Positions 47,889 through 59,898 of a DNA stretch of 64,000 bases are shown piece by piece. A program made the position numbers and the translations under genes. Position 1 is the stretch's first letter. Every line of letters begins with the position of its first letter. Origin of the DNA: Heterohyrax brucei (lineage: Eukaryota; Chordata; Mammalia; Hyracoidea; Procaviidae); assembly GCA_028571685.1 (NCBI GenBank), contig CM053162.1, positions 69,118,351 through 69,182,350 of the forward strand, written 5' to 3'. Below the pieces are notes generated by a model, which did no database searches, was not told the DNA's origin, and was given only the letters and a program-made list of their open reading frames with translations.

Positions 47889-48304
47889 GTGAGTTTTTGT
47901 TAGGAAAAACAGAAGTGCTGAGATTTTTCTGAGTTGTCGTTACACATATATACCAATGGATCTTGGTGGGGACCTTCAGGGGCATCATTAATGATACTTC
48001 ATAGACATCACTAAACACTTAGGGTAGACTTGGGGGAGGGACAAGGAAAAAATGAGTGCTGCTTAGCGAAGTTAAGACACACTCAATCATTCAGCATGCT
48101 TCCATTTACAAAACAATTCAAAATAGAAAATAAATGGCTCACAAAAGTGTTAAAAAGGATCATAAACCGCTGTAGTTGTCCCCTTCCTCCCAAGACTTTA
48201 AAGTAGAGCTTTTTGTGGGCTACTGTTGCTGAGAAGTGTTTTCTTTTATACTCCCTCCCGTTGGTTGGGAGAAAAACATTCTGATCAAAAAGCAAATAAA
48301 CAAG
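47889..48304. other. unassigned non-coding DNA
   Basis: Lies between duplication unit A and a SINE; nothing recognised. Confidence 0.4.
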
Positions 48305-48460
48305 TAAACAAAATCCATTGCAGTCAGTTCCACTCCACTCATAGTGACCCTACAAGACAGAGCAGAAATGTCCCATAGAGTTTCCAAGGAGTGGGGGGTC
48401 CAAACTGCCTTCCTTTTTGTTAGTAGAAGGACTCTACAACTACACCATCAAAATCTCCAT
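48305..48460 (-). mobile_element. AfroSINE, antisense
   Basis: 'aatccattgcagtcagttcc', 'gaccctacaagacagagcag', 'catagagtttccaaggagtg', ending near 'accatcaaaatctcc'. Confidence 0.82.
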
Positions 48461-49160
48461 TCCAGTCAGAGACAAGTATTATTTTAAGAAAATCAGAACA
48501 CCCCAGAAGACGTCTAAAGTTCTGAGCACATGAAGTAGACCAGACAGCCTTTGTTGATGAGTGAGCCACTCTGTGACTCTCTGTGTCTGTGAGCTTCTCT
48601 GAATGGCAAGAGTTCCAGGAAAGATGCTGTCAGTGTGGAGGAAAACTAGAATGACTATAGACCTTTCTTGTGTTTTTCTTCTTTTTTGAGAATCAGGGAG
48701 CTCTTTCAGAGTTATCCAAAATGTATAGAGCTAACTGAGATGAGATTATTATTCCCATGTGCAGAGGAGTCCTGTTATGTGGAACTCAAGAAAACTCAAA
48801 TGACTTATAGTATGAGATATAAATGACTTCTCCCTCTGGTAACTGACCTCAGATTTAGTCATGAAATCTGCCTCTGTCGAAGAAAGGTTTAAATTTGATT
48901 TGAGTTCCAGTGCCCACATTCATGGTAGAGCTACTTGGCGGAACTCCAGAGTGGTCTGACACATACCTTGAATTAGTGCTTCATTCCATGCACCACACCC
49001 ATTATCTGCAAATAAAGCACAGCCTCCAATGCAATGAGGAGTCAAGTATTCTAATGAGGCCATCTTTAAGGGGTGTGCTTCTGTTGCCTTACAGAGGGCA
49101 ATCCAACACAAAGCTGATGGAACAGGGGGACCATTTGCAAAAGCCCTGAGTACACATTTC
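48461..49160. other. unassigned non-coding DNA
   Basis: An 88-codon - strand frame (49186-48920) has no recognised homology. Confidence 0.35.
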
Positions 49161-49351
49161 CAGACTTTTAACCCTTTCATGATCACGGATACCTCCAGGA
49201 ACCAAATACTTTTTCTGTCTCTGAAGGTTTATTGGGAAGCTGCTGTGCTATTGGCATTTGCTTCTGCAAAAAGGCCTTTATGATTGCTTGAAATCCAAGA
49301 AATGGGCATATGACACAGATAAGTGTTTTTACAGGGTATTGTATGAGGTGT
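49161..49351 (+). repeat. local duplication, unit B
   Basis: Second copy of the 47700-47888 sequence, 1.46 kb downstream. Shares 'ggcatttgcttctgcaaaaa' and 'ggcctttatgattg' exactly. Confidence 0.9.
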
Positions 49352-49804
49352 TCCACATTAAGCGGAACTTAAGGACACTGTTTTGACTACTGGGAAAGAA
49401 ATGATGCTGTGCTCTAGAACTCAGGCGGTTAATGTACTGTGTGCTACTGCCGTCAGGTACAACACGTTCAGAAACCCCAAAGCCAGTTGATTACATCGTG
49501 CTCTACAGAATAGTCTTGAAGAGTGAACGAGCAAACAGCTCATAAATCCCTTCAATGCTCCCCAGTTCTCTAGGCTTTGGAATGCCTGCCAATGGGTTAT
49601 GATGCAGAAGGAAACTTGACCACGGTTTTCCAGTTTCTGAGACATTCTAAACTTGTCTCAGATACAATGGGGAACAATTGAAGTCTAAAATAAACTAACC
49701 CAACTATAACAGAAAAACAAATTTTCTGAGTTCAGCGGTGCCATAACACAGACATCTAAATCTCTGAAGCTAATGCGAGTCCCTTACATTTCAGTCAACT
49801 TTAC
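49352..49804. other. unassigned non-coding DNA
   Basis: Nothing recognised. Confidence 0.4.
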
Positions 49805-49975
49805 AGGGAAACCCGGTGTGCAGTGGTGAAGTACTATGGTTGCTAACCAAAGGGCTGACAGTTTGAATCTACCAGAAGCTCCTTGGAAACTGTGTGCAGC
49901 AATTCTAATCTGTCCTACAGGGTCGCTGGGAATCAGAACTGACTTGATGGCAGCAGATTTGCTTTTTTTTTTTTA
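49805..49975 (+). mobile_element. AfroSINE
   Basis: 'gggaaacccggtgtgcagtg', 'ggctgacagtttgaatctac', 'agctccttggaaactgtgtg', 'gatggcagcagatttgcttt' and a T-run. Confidence 0.85.
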
Positions 49976-51348
49976 TTTTATTTTGTGGCAAATACTATGG
50001 TTTTTCAAGTGTGAAATTCTTTTTTGTCATGATAGCTTACATTGAAGGGCTTCAGGTAAATTTAACAGAGGTTTTCATCTGTAAAGTAACCTCATTGTGC
50101 AGGCGTCTGTAAGGCCTTGTCATGTTCTGTCACCCAGTGAATGTCAATGTTTGTGGACTGAAATCTCGGTTGATTGCAATGATTTCATATAAACCCCATC
50201 CACTGTGTTTATTTATTTTGATGGGTTTTTTTACTAATTTGACAGATTTGGAGAAAAGAAGCCATTCTTTTAAATGAACATGTGAAACAAACGTTCTCTG
50301 CTCAGTTAACATTGCAGTCATTTGGAAATAAATTCGTGATTTTTTTACGCTGTTTGCAGGTGGTGTTACTGCACCCATTAGCAACAGAAAAGAGTGGACT
50401 ATGGTGTTTCCGGGAAGGTCTTCTTTATAAAATCCTTTCTGTTGAAATGTCAGAGCAAGTGTCTACTTCCATTTCTATGCTCTGTCAGAGTTTTGGTGAC
50501 CCGTGACACCAATCACAGACATGTCAGCTATCTGATACGCTACAAAGGAACTGTGAGATTTCTTAAGGCAGAACTTGCTGGCAAACACTTCCTGTGCAAA
50601 CCAGCAAACCTGCACTAATTTATAGGGAGCAATCCATTGGGTTTAACAACAACGACAACGAAATTGTAGATTTGGGGTGAGATGGCCCAGACCTAACTTT
50701 ATCTTTAGCATCTAATGACTTGGTCACATTGTCTTATGGTCTGCTCCCTGTCCTCACGAGCAGGCGTAAAACATGAATGTCAAATAATGAAGGCATCTCT
50801 GTACCCATCCCAACTGTCACTAGCAGGAAACCTAATCTTTTTGAGAATAGAATCATATGTTCAAGGTTGAATTTCAGCACTTTGATGAGAAATCATTACT
50901 ATTACTTAAATCATTGGCTGAATATGTAGAATTGACTTCTGTTGAAAAATCAATGTTTCCACCCCCCCAGAAGAGTTTTATAACATACATATGTACATAT
51001 ATATATATATACACGTATATATACATCTACTTAACTTTTCATTGCATCAGGAAATCAGATGTATAATTTTAAATGGGATAGCAAGAATAGAAAATGTATC
51101 CAGGCTTTTGCCAGCCACTTCAAAATAAGCTGAAATTGGACTATGTGTTTTTATGAAGTTTGTTCTTTAAAAAAAAATCTCTTTTACTGTGATCCTTAGT
51201 TTAACCAAAAAAAAGTACGCACACACAGATATACATATATACACACAAATTTGAAACCAACTTTTATTAAGCAACTTACTCTCACTCATATGATACATTC
51301 TAGTACTTTCTATTCGATTAAAAAAAACACTTATCTGAATTCACTAAA
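49976..51348. other. unassigned DNA with small AT and CA microsatellites
   Basis: Alternating TA/CA runs occur at about 50985-51028 and 51221-51248. No gene is seen; short frames across them are artefacts. Confidence 0.5.
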
Positions 51349-51530
51349 AGGAACTCTGGTGGTGCAGCGGTTACAGCACTCGGTCACTAACTGGAAGATT
51401 GGTGGTTCCAACCCGCTGGGCATTCTGCAGGAGGAATGTGTGGCTGTCTGATTCTGTCAAAAAAAATTACAGCCTTGGGAGTCCTATGGGTTCTACTCTG
51501 TCCCATGGGGCCTCTATAAGCAGGTGCGGG
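51349..51530 (+). mobile_element. AfroSINE, long variant
   Basis: 'ggaactctggtggtgcagcg', 'gattggtggttccaacccgc', the internal 'ggaatgtgtggctgtctgat', then 'gcctctataagcagg'. Same subfamily as 26601-26808. Confidence 0.87.
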
Positions 51531-51575
51531 GGTAAGGGATCACTGAACTGCTTTTATAACCTACTTATTAATGTC

Positions 51576-51732
51576 TGAAACCCTGGTGGTGTAGTGAGTA
51601 AGTGCTGTGACCGCTAGCTAAGAGGTCAGCAGTTCGAACCGTCCAGGAGTTCTTTGGAAACCCTGTGGGGAAGCTCTACTCTGTCTTTCGGGTCACCGTG
51701 AGTCAGAATCAACCAGACAGCAACAGAGTTAC
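51576..51732 (+). mobile_element. AfroSINE
   Basis: 'gaaaccctggtggtgtagtg', 'ggtcagcagttcgaaccgtc' (near-canonical B box), 'ggtcaccgtgagtcagaatc', 'cagacagcaacagagtt'. Confidence 0.9.
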
Positions 51733-51993
51733 CAAGAGCTTATAACTGGCTCTACCGAACATCGCTTTGACTGCATTGTCTAAGAATGTGAGGCCATAAC
51801 TTGTATCTTCTCCAGCACAGAGGTGTTCAATGTCATCTCTGTGCAGGTAGACAGTGAATTGGAGCCAAAAGTCTCCTCACCACATGTCGGCCCGTGCTTC
51901 AAAAGCTTTTACTCCCCAATTCGTAAATAATGAATTACTAGAAGTAATCTCTCAGAAGTGGCAAATAATTAAAACAATCAAAAAAAAAAATAA

Positions 51994-52557
51994 TACGAGG
52001 CCTGACAATTAAGTTCATGAACTTATTGTTTTAAGTGTTACGTACCTCATTGCTGAATATCACTACAGTCACCTTTGAAGGTCTCCCCTTGGGAAGCTAT
52101 GCACTGATGCCAGAGCCTAGTCCACCCTTCAGAGCCACTTTGGAACTCTTTCGGCAAGAGCCATTGAACTCTGCAGCACAGTGGCAATTCTGGAAATTTA
52201 ACTGTCTGGTTGTCTCCGAGGGAGTTTTCAGTCAGTAAACAATTACCTGTCTTGAAACATCCTCCCTACTCACCGGATCTGGCCCCCAGTGACTTTTTTC
52301 TTTACCCAAAGATAAAAGAAATATTGAAAGGAAGGCATTTTGACAATATTCAGGACATCAAGAGTAATACAGATGACAGCTCTGATGGCCCTTCCAGAAA
52401 GAGTTCCAAAACTGCTTTAAAGGGTGGACTGGGCCCTGGTGTCTGTGCACAGCTTCCCGAGGGGAGGACTTCGAAGCTGACTGGAGTGATGCTGAGCAGC
52501 GAGGTATGCAGCACTTCTTCCAGGATGAGTTTGAGAACTTGCTTGGCGGTCCTCATA
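51994..52557 (+). mobile_element. fold-back mariner-derived element, copy 2
   Basis: About 563 bp with inverted arms at 51998-52172 and 52378-52556. The centre encodes the mariner transposase C-terminal catalytic region: 'HPPYSPDLAPSDFFLYPKIK' then 'LKGRHFDNIQDIK' (52258-52367). The right arm, in another frame from 52392, continues 'FQKEFQNCFKGW...CTASRGEDFEAD', the usual transposase end. The left arm is that sequence inverted. Copy 1 at 40456-41018 has the same structure and length in the opposite orientation. Confidence 0.8.
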
Positions 52558-52594
52558 GATATGCCTATAATAAAAATTCACCCGTATATAAAGA

Positions 52595-52754
52595 CGGAAA
52601 CCCTGGTGGCAGAGTGGCTCAGTGCCACAGCTGCTAACCAAGAGGCTGGCAGTTCAGGTCCAGCAGACGCTCCCTTGGAAACACGACGGAGCAGTTCTGC
52701 TCTGTCTCAGTGGGTCACTGTGAGTCTGAATCCACCCAGCAGTGATGAGTTTGT
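52595..52754 (+). mobile_element. AfroSINE
   Basis: 'ggaaaccctggtggcagagt', 'gctgctaaccaagaggctgg', 'ggtcactgtgagtctgaatc', tail 'cagcagtgatgagttt'. Confidence 0.88.
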
Positions 52755-52839
52755 ATATACGCATATACAGACATGAAACAAACTAATATATACTCACACT
52801 TTGCACAAAACAGACCCTACCTTCAACTCTCCTGCACAG

Positions 52840-53185
52840 CTTTTTAAAAGCACTTTATTGTGATTCAGTGAAAGTTTACAATCCGTGTCAATTTTCCTTA
52901 AACCTCCCCTCATGCACACCTCTGTGCCGCTCTAGCTGTTCTCCCTGTCCTGGGACACGACACTTCTCCTTTTCACCCTGCCATTCCCATATCCATTCAG
53001 CCCACTCCTGTCCCCTCCTCTCCACCCTCCCATGCTGTCTCTACAGGGGAGCTATTCCTCCGGCCTCCTGTCTTCCAGTCCAGTCCAGTTTTTGTCTGAA
53101 GAGGTGTCTTTGGGGCTGTTCTCAGCTCAGGGCTGGCAGCGAATCCAGGGGCCATGTTTTAGGGGATCTTGCACAAATATTTTAA
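52840..53185 (-). mobile_element. old L1 3' UTR fragment, antisense
   Basis: Left end 'tttattgtgattcagtgaaa' and 'ttacaatccgtgtcaatttt', then a pyrimidine-rich block ('ctgttctccctgtcctgg', 'cactcctgtcccctcctctc') parallel in order to 18640-18840 of the full-length L1, but diverged. Related to 58155-58600. Confidence 0.6.
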
Positions 53186-53283
53186 CACATAAGCTCATAG
53201 ATCCTCCTAAATCTTTGTCGTGTCTGTGTAGTATTCAAATACATGGGGTGTAAATAGTGTATTATAAAATTCCCTGTTCGACG

Positions 53284-53464
<181 letters not shown>

Positions 53465-53698
53465 TGTGGAGAGAAAAAGAGAGAGAATCGAAATCTTTCT
53501 GAATATGAGCCTTGAGCAAAATGTGTTGGTGGAAAGAAAAAAGTAGTATTTTTGAGTTAAACCTAAAGTCATTATTTCGTGAAAGTAATACCTTTATAAT
53601 AGTTGGGTCGGCGGTTGATGACCTGAAAACAGCATGAAAGCGAATAAAAGTGAAGGATGCAAGTGTCCCCTCCTTGGTTTTCCCAAGCGCTCCTGTAG

Positions 53699-53950
<252 letters not shown>

Positions 53951-54186
53951 CGGCCGGGGGACCTCGGGGGGCCGGGGGGCCTCGGGGGGCCTCGGGGGGC
54001 CGGGGGGCCTCGGGGGGCCTCGGGGGGCCTCGGGGGGCCTCGGGGGGCCTCGGGGGGCCTCGGGGGGCCTCGGGGGGCCTCGGGGAGTCTCGGGGGCCCT
54101 AGGGGGGGTCGGGAGGCCTCGGGGGCCCTCGGGGGGCCTCTGGGAGTCTCGGGGGCCCTAGGGGGGCCGGGGGGCCTCGGGGGGAC
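53951..54186 (+). repeat. G-rich decamer array abutting the stop codon
   Basis: About 23 tandem decamers of the type 'cggggggcct', perfect over 54001-54080 and degenerating to 'cggggagtct', 'cgggggccct' and 'agggggggtc' further on. The G strand is the mRNA strand, so the transcript could form stacked quadruplexes just after translation ends. Confidence 0.92.
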
Positions 54187-55095
54187 CCGTCCCCGAGGGG
54201 AAGGGGCGCCCACCGCGGCGCAGCCCAGCCGGCTCGTCCGTCGCCTTACCACGTGTACGGATGAGGGAGCAGAAAAGCCGAACTGCGCCCAGGGAGCAGC
54301 GAACGCCCTGCCCTGGGAGCGTGAGAACCACAGGACTTGCTTTGCTTGAAAACCTAAAGCAAGCTAACAGACATTAAGGACTCCCATATGTAAATAATCA
54401 GAGTGTCGAGTTCTTACACAGATAGATTTCACTCTAGCTACATATAGGTTTGTTTGTATATTTGATTTTTCTATACTGCATGGTTCGTGGGCTGGAGAAC
54501 CACAGGGAGGGGTGGGGGGAAGGACGGGACACAACACAGTTTTCCTTGTTACGTGCGTGTGACTTTCACAGACCTTATTTGAGTTGTTTTCATTTATTTT
54601 TCTTTAACACAATGTTGTTTGGTCTTGTTTAGTTGGTTTATATTTTTATTTGTTTTTTTTTCCTGGTCAAGCAATACTGTTTCTCATTCTAAACATGAGC
54701 ATTAAAGCTTGTGTTATACCAAAAGAAAATTTGCTTTACCACAAAACACCCAGAAAACAGCTGTCTGCAAAGTTTGAAAAACCTACTGGAATGAAAATCC
54801 AACAAAAACGGAGTGACCGCATCTTCGAGACACACACTGTTGATGGTGCGAGGAGTTGTGATGACAGTCCCTTGGCTGCCTCATTGGGAGCGCTCACTGG
54901 TCAGGAGTCCAAAGGAGGCTTCTGGGAAGACCTCAGATGGAGAAGACCAGCACTCGCTCCCACGTGGAGGGGGAGATTAGAAAGAACAGCCATGCAGTCA
55001 GCAAGTGAGACTGCCAAGCTGACAAATTTCTAAAGACAAGATGATGTGTAACATTGCTTTAAAAATTATCAATTAGCTTTTGTGTAGTTTTTATC

Positions 55096-55132
55096 AATAA
55101 AAGAAAAGAAAAAAAACAGTTGGAAAAATAAA
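55096..55132 (+). terminator. poly(A) signals
   Basis: Two canonical AATAAA hexamers, at 55096-55101 and 55127-55132, followed by a GT-rich 'ttttgtggttggt' near 55136-55148 that fits a downstream element. The likely cleavage site is 55115-55145. Confidence 0.7.
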
Positions 55133-55145
55133 TTATTTTGTGGTT

Positions 55146-56110
55146 GGTACACCACAGTCCACTTAATGCTGAGTGCTTTGTCTCCATGTCAGCGGTTCTT
55201 TGCTGCCTTTATCAGGGTTACTCAGTGAGTCACCCCGGGCTTCCCGAGTGCTTTCTTCTGTGCATCCTGGGCTTGGTCAGGGAGACCCAATAAGTAAGGA
55301 TAAGATGTGGCTTCTACACTACAACATTTCTCAAAACATTTGGAGGCATTTAACCTAACTCTAAGAATTAAAGTATCTAACAACGTCAGGAAGAATTAAG
55401 TACTAAAGCAAGAGTTAGAAGTTGCACTGTCTCATAGAAGAGAAGGAACTTCTTTCATAGGTGAGGAGAGCTTTCTAGACTAATATCTGGAAAGAAGGAA
55501 AGTGGAATCCATTTCTTTACAAAGGTGGTAACTGTGCTTACATTGCTTGATTTATCCTGTTTGCTCACCCTTTGGGCTGCAGTGCTCCAGTACTTCTTGG
55601 CAATTCTCTGACTCACTGTGGACACACTCTTGATCTAGCCAGTAAGACGTCTACTGACTTGAGTGTTTTTCAAACAAAATGAAATTATGAAATTGGTATT
55701 AACCTTTATTAGGACACATTTTACAATTTGAAGGATGCCCTATTAGATAGCAGTACCATTAACAGTGCAGTGAACACTTTTTCCCCAACATTTTTCTGCC
55801 TGACTACCTTTCAAAATTTGACCTGAAGTTATACTCTATCTTAACTGATAAAGAAAAGATATTATATCATATTAAAAAAAAAACAAAATCAATCAAAGAC
55901 AGTTTTGTCACACTGGAATACGAGGCCATCGCTGTCTGATTCTGGTAATTTTCTCGTTAACCGTCTGGGCTACTCCTACGTCCCTAATAATCCAAGTAGA
56001 ATGAATTAACTGTGAGCTTAGAAGATAAGGGTAATTTCTGACACTGAGTTTACCTTTTAATATGCCTTGTAGCAGTTGTTCTATGGACTGGCAGCAGAAT
56101 ATTTGAGGGT
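55146..56110. other. unassigned DNA downstream of the gene end
   Basis: No exon or placed repeat; only short chance frames. Confidence 0.4.
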
Positions 56111-56650
56111 GGTTGTGTTGGTGTTAGATGGCATCAATTCGAATGCAACTCGCCAAGAAGAGAATGCTGCCCTGCCGCGTGCCATCCTCACAATCTTTGT
56201 TTTGCTCGAGGCCACTGGCGCAGCCACTGTGTCAGTCCATCTCACTGTGTGTCTTTCTCTTTTTTACTGACCGTCTACTTTCCCAAGCATGACATCCTTC
56301 TCCAGGGGCTGGTCTCTCCTGATGACACATCCAAAGCATGTAAGATGGTCTCACCAACTTCTCTGCTAAGGAATGTTCTGGCTGTGCTTCTCACAGGCCA
56401 GAGTTTTTGTTTGCTCCTTTGACAGTCCATTTTATATTCAGTATTCCATGACAACAACATAGTTCAAAGGCAGCGATTCATCTTCAGCCTGCCTTATCCA
56501 TTGTCTCACTTCTGTGTGCATATGAGATCACTGAAAATGCTGTGACTTGAGTCAGACTCACTTTAGTCCTCAGAGTGATAACTTTGCTTGTTAATACATT
56601 GATGAGGTCTTTGACTGATGTTCCAGATGCATTATATTATTTGATTTCTT
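56111..56650 (-). mobile_element. RTE LINE 3' fragment, antisense
   Basis: Colinear with 37743-38280: 'ggcgcagccactgtgtcagt', 'caagcatgacatccttctcc', 'gatgacacatccaaagcatg', 'gacagtccattttatattca'. Stops break the frame. Confidence 0.82.
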
Positions 56651-56845
56651 TGGGCTATGTTTCCAAATTACAAGAACACTCTTCACCCTCCCTATCTTCT
56701 CCATCTGGCTCATGTCACTCATCTCCTCCATCCACTGTGCAACTGCTGACAGAGCTGATTTGAAAGAGGTCACATCTGAATAATCCTAGTCTAAACTGGT
56801 TTATAAATCATCTCTGGTTTCTGTCTGTTTCTTATAATGAAAGTC

Positions 56846-57001
56846 AAACCCTCTGCTGTTTAGTCAAATCTGACTGATGGTGACCCTGCAGGACAGAGTA
56901 GAACTGCCCCATAGAGTTTTCAAGGAGCACTTGGTGGATTTGAACTGCCTAATTTTTGGTTAGCAGCCGTAGCACTTAACCACTATGACAGCTGGGTTTC
57001 C
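56846..57001 (-). mobile_element. AfroSINE, antisense
   Basis: 'gaccctgcaggacagagtag', 'aactgccccatagagttttc', 'ggttagcagccgtagcactt', ending 'agctgggtttcc'. Confidence 0.88.
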
Positions 57002-57389
57002 ATAGCCAAAGCAGTCCTATATAAATAATAAGAGCATTCCTGGTATTTAAAATTGTAGTATGTGACCAGTAGTGGCCTCAGTTCTAATGTGGACAAGTGA
57101 ATTGGTAGCAAAACATGTTACTTGTATTATGTTACTCTTTGAATATGAAACCTTTCAAAAATGGATCAAAAAGATCATTACATATGACAGAAGCAGTTTC
57201 TGCTGTGTTCTTTGGAAGGCTATTGATGATAAAAATAAAAATAAAAGTAATGAACACAACAAAAATGAATAACTTTTGCTTAAGGAAAGTTAATTAACAT
57301 AATTGAAATATCTGACTTGATTTTGTGAGGGGCAGACTGAATTTTTGTAAAAAACATTGTCTTGAAGAAGAGCTAGTGGTATTTTAAAC
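57002..57389. other. unassigned non-coding DNA
   Basis: A-rich; the two short frames here overlap in different phases and are not coding. Confidence 0.4.
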
Positions 57390-57589
57390 AAACCTATTGT
57401 TGTGGTGTAGATTCTGATGCACAGTGACCTCAGAGGGCACAATGGCCTGCCCCACAGGGTTTGAAAAGCTGCATTTATTACTGAAGCTGATTGTCACGTC
57501 TCTGTCCACTGCAGAGGTGGGTGAGTTCCAACAGCTGACCTGTTGGCCAGTAGTCAAGTGCTTCTCACCCATGTGCCACTACAGCCCGC
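57390..57589 (-). mobile_element. divergent AfroSINE-like copy, antisense
   Basis: 'aacctattgttgtggtgtag', 'ctgccccacagggtttgaaa', 'ggtgggtgagttccaacagc', 'ggccagtagtcaagtgcttc', ending 'ccactacagcccg'. Longer middle than the standard copies. Confidence 0.65.
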
Positions 57590-58154
57590 TTGATATTTTA
57601 ACAGAGGACTCACAAACCAAATATTGGATTATTGATCTTTTAAACTCAATATTCAATTGTGTCTAAGTTGAAAGCCTAGAGTAGTCAAACAAGCAAACAA
57701 GACTTCTGTGAGTCATCACTTGTGGTAAATCAATATGTCAGTCTCTACATGACAGAAAACTTGGCCTTGAGAGTCATTCTTATCACTGCGTCTGGCTTCT
57801 TTACAATAGTTTCACTATGCAAGCTCAGTGGTCACAGAACCCATGTCTACCTCATCATGGAGAACTGTCAGCAATTTTGAATTGTGTCTTCTTGGAGTGT
57901 TCCACCCGCTGGGTCAAATGGCACAGGTAGGCAGGAGAAGGCATCTATTGCATCATTAAAAGTATTTTCAGGGTCTGTTTATTCTGATTATAGCTAGTAT
58001 AAAAAAGTCCCACCATCTCTAGAAGTCAGAAATTATACTGCCTCTATTCATTTTTCTTGTGAAATTTTAAAGAACCCCCTCAAGATTATTCTAATTAGTA
58101 ATTTCATTTTATAGTGTATATATATATACTTCCAAAACTTCTCAAAAGAGGTGA
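57590..58154. other. unassigned non-coding DNA
   Basis: Contains a short 'gtgtatatatatatactt' palindromic run near 58113; otherwise nothing. Confidence 0.4.
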
Positions 58155-58600
58155 TAGTTGAGCTATTTTTTTACTTAAAAAAAAAGGGGGCTTTAAAGGA
58201 AAGGTTATGATCCAAGTCAATTTGTCTTACAGAAAACTTGCCCACACTGCTATGTAACCATGGCTGCTCCCCCTTCCCTGTGACAGCACACTCCTCCTAT
58301 CCAGCCTGTATCTCCTGTGTCCATTCAACCAGCTCCTGTCCCCCTCTGCCCTCTCACCTCACCTCTGGAAAGGAGCTGCCCAGGTAGCATCATGTATCTA
58401 CCTAAATCAAGGAGCACACTCTTCACCAGTATCATTTGATGTTTTAAAATATAATGCAATCTTGGTCTTAAGAGTTGGTTTCAGGAATAGCTTCAGTTCT
58501 GGGCTTGCAGAGTCTAGGGGCCAAGTCTTCCAGAGATCCCTCCCCCCAATCTGTTGGACCAGTAGATCTTATCTTTTTAACAGGATATATGATATTTTTT
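58155..58600 (-). mobile_element. old L1 3' UTR fragment, antisense
   Basis: 'cttccctgtgacagcacact', 'cctgtgtccattcaaccagc' and 'tcctgtccccctctgccctc' parallel the full-length L1 3' UTR (18715-18810) and the fragment at 52840-53185. Confidence 0.55.
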
Positions 58601-59447
58601 AATCGATTCTATGAAGTCATCTAATTTCAAAGTTGAGGAGTATCGTGGAGTGTACTTACAGAGCAGAGACATTAAAATCACACCTAGAATAGATGTAATC
58701 GCATGCCCATGTAGACTGGAACTCTTGATTGTTCAAACCTCTGATTTACTTTTTCCATGAATAGTCTTAAACATGCGGAGTTTGCTTTTACTCCTAACAT
58801 TATGTAATACAGAAATACCAAAGATCTGAGTTTGAAGAACAGGTGTATTTATGTCTCTGCTTTCCATTTTCATCCTCTTCAAATTCTACTCACAATATTT
58901 GATACAGAACCTTCTAAGACTAAGAATGTGAATAACGAGAGTGATCAGGATGACAAAAATTGAATGTTTCCAATAATCTATCATAGATGGTGCTCCCTAT
59001 TTGACACAGTTTCCCTCAATAATGGCACGCTGTTACGGAAGGAGAACTCCAGGGTGAGGCCTCTGGCGTCTTTATTCTCCACTTTCATTGATAGCTTGTG
59101 TGCAGATACTGTTGATTTATGGTACAAAATAGTCAGTCACAAAATAAGAAGCAGGAAATGCAGTATCAATAGGTTTAAATCACCATTTTATGAGCAATCA
59201 ATATACATAAATAGTATCTGGAGATGTCGGTTGACAGATGTTATCTAACAGCTGTGTACAGTGGTGAGTCAGGTGGAACACGAGAAAGAGAAGTAAGGCC
59301 ATGAAACCCAACCAGGTCTATTATACTCCTAGGTTCCCACAGACAGGGAGGCCCAGTGTGCCCTGGCGTGGTGCCACACAGCAATTGCATGTGGTTACAA
59401 AGTAAAAATAAACTGAAATTACAGGAGGGAGCTTCCGTAGGTATCTT
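58601..59447. other. unassigned non-coding DNA
   Basis: A 94-codon frame at 58964-59248 shows no domain or splice context. Confidence 0.4.
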
Positions 59448-59898
59448 AGTCACCTGGTACTGCTCTAACAGATACCTAGACTGGAAGGTTTTATGAAGAG
59501 AAATTGTATTGTCACGCCCAGCAAGCCACAAATCCATTTACGAGTTGCAAGTCCATTCAATGAGAAAAGTTACCATGGTTCAGTAGGCTAAGTCCAAGTT
59601 CAAGGACAGCATCTCAGCACAGAAACCTCGGGTCCAAAGGATGTGTTCTGCTCTCAGTGCTGCTTTCTTGGTGGTATGAGGTTCCCAACTTCCTCTGCTC
59701 ACTTCTCTGACTTCTATCCCATAAGCTTGTAGCGTGAGTCCTGCCTCACTAACACATCTGCAGCCCATTCTCCATCATCGATATCACAGAGGCAGGATTC
59801 ACAACACATGGGAGGAAGGGCACCACTTTGGGACTCCTAGCTGAGTCAAATCAACACATACATTTTTGGGGGTCTCAGTTCAATCCACGATAGTACAT
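59448..59898 (+). repeat. MaLR-like repeat, fairly complete
   Basis: Opens 'atcttagtcacctggtactg' and 'ctctaacagatacc', then 'gggtccaaaggatgtgttct', 'gctgctttcttggtggtatg', 'gagtcctgcctcactaacac', and closes 'gggggtctcagttcaatcca'. A family with this plan is common in afrotherian DNA as I recall it. The shared opening and closing words link it to the element at 1600-2025. Confidence 0.5.

Larger units (their letters stand above)
53951..55145 (+). other. 3' UTR of the terminal exon
   Basis: Follows the TGA directly. It contains a G-rich decamer array (53951-54186), then GC-rich sequence that grades into AT-rich sequence by 54360. It ends at tandem poly(A) signals. A weaker ATTAAA at 54701-54706 could give a shorter form. 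The 127-codon frame at 54650-55033 lies in the UTR and is not considered coding. Confidence 0.65.

Noticed and set aside
54650..55033. 127-codon + strand frame near the gene end
   Set aside because: It lies in the 3' UTR before the poly(A) signals and shows no recognisable protein features.
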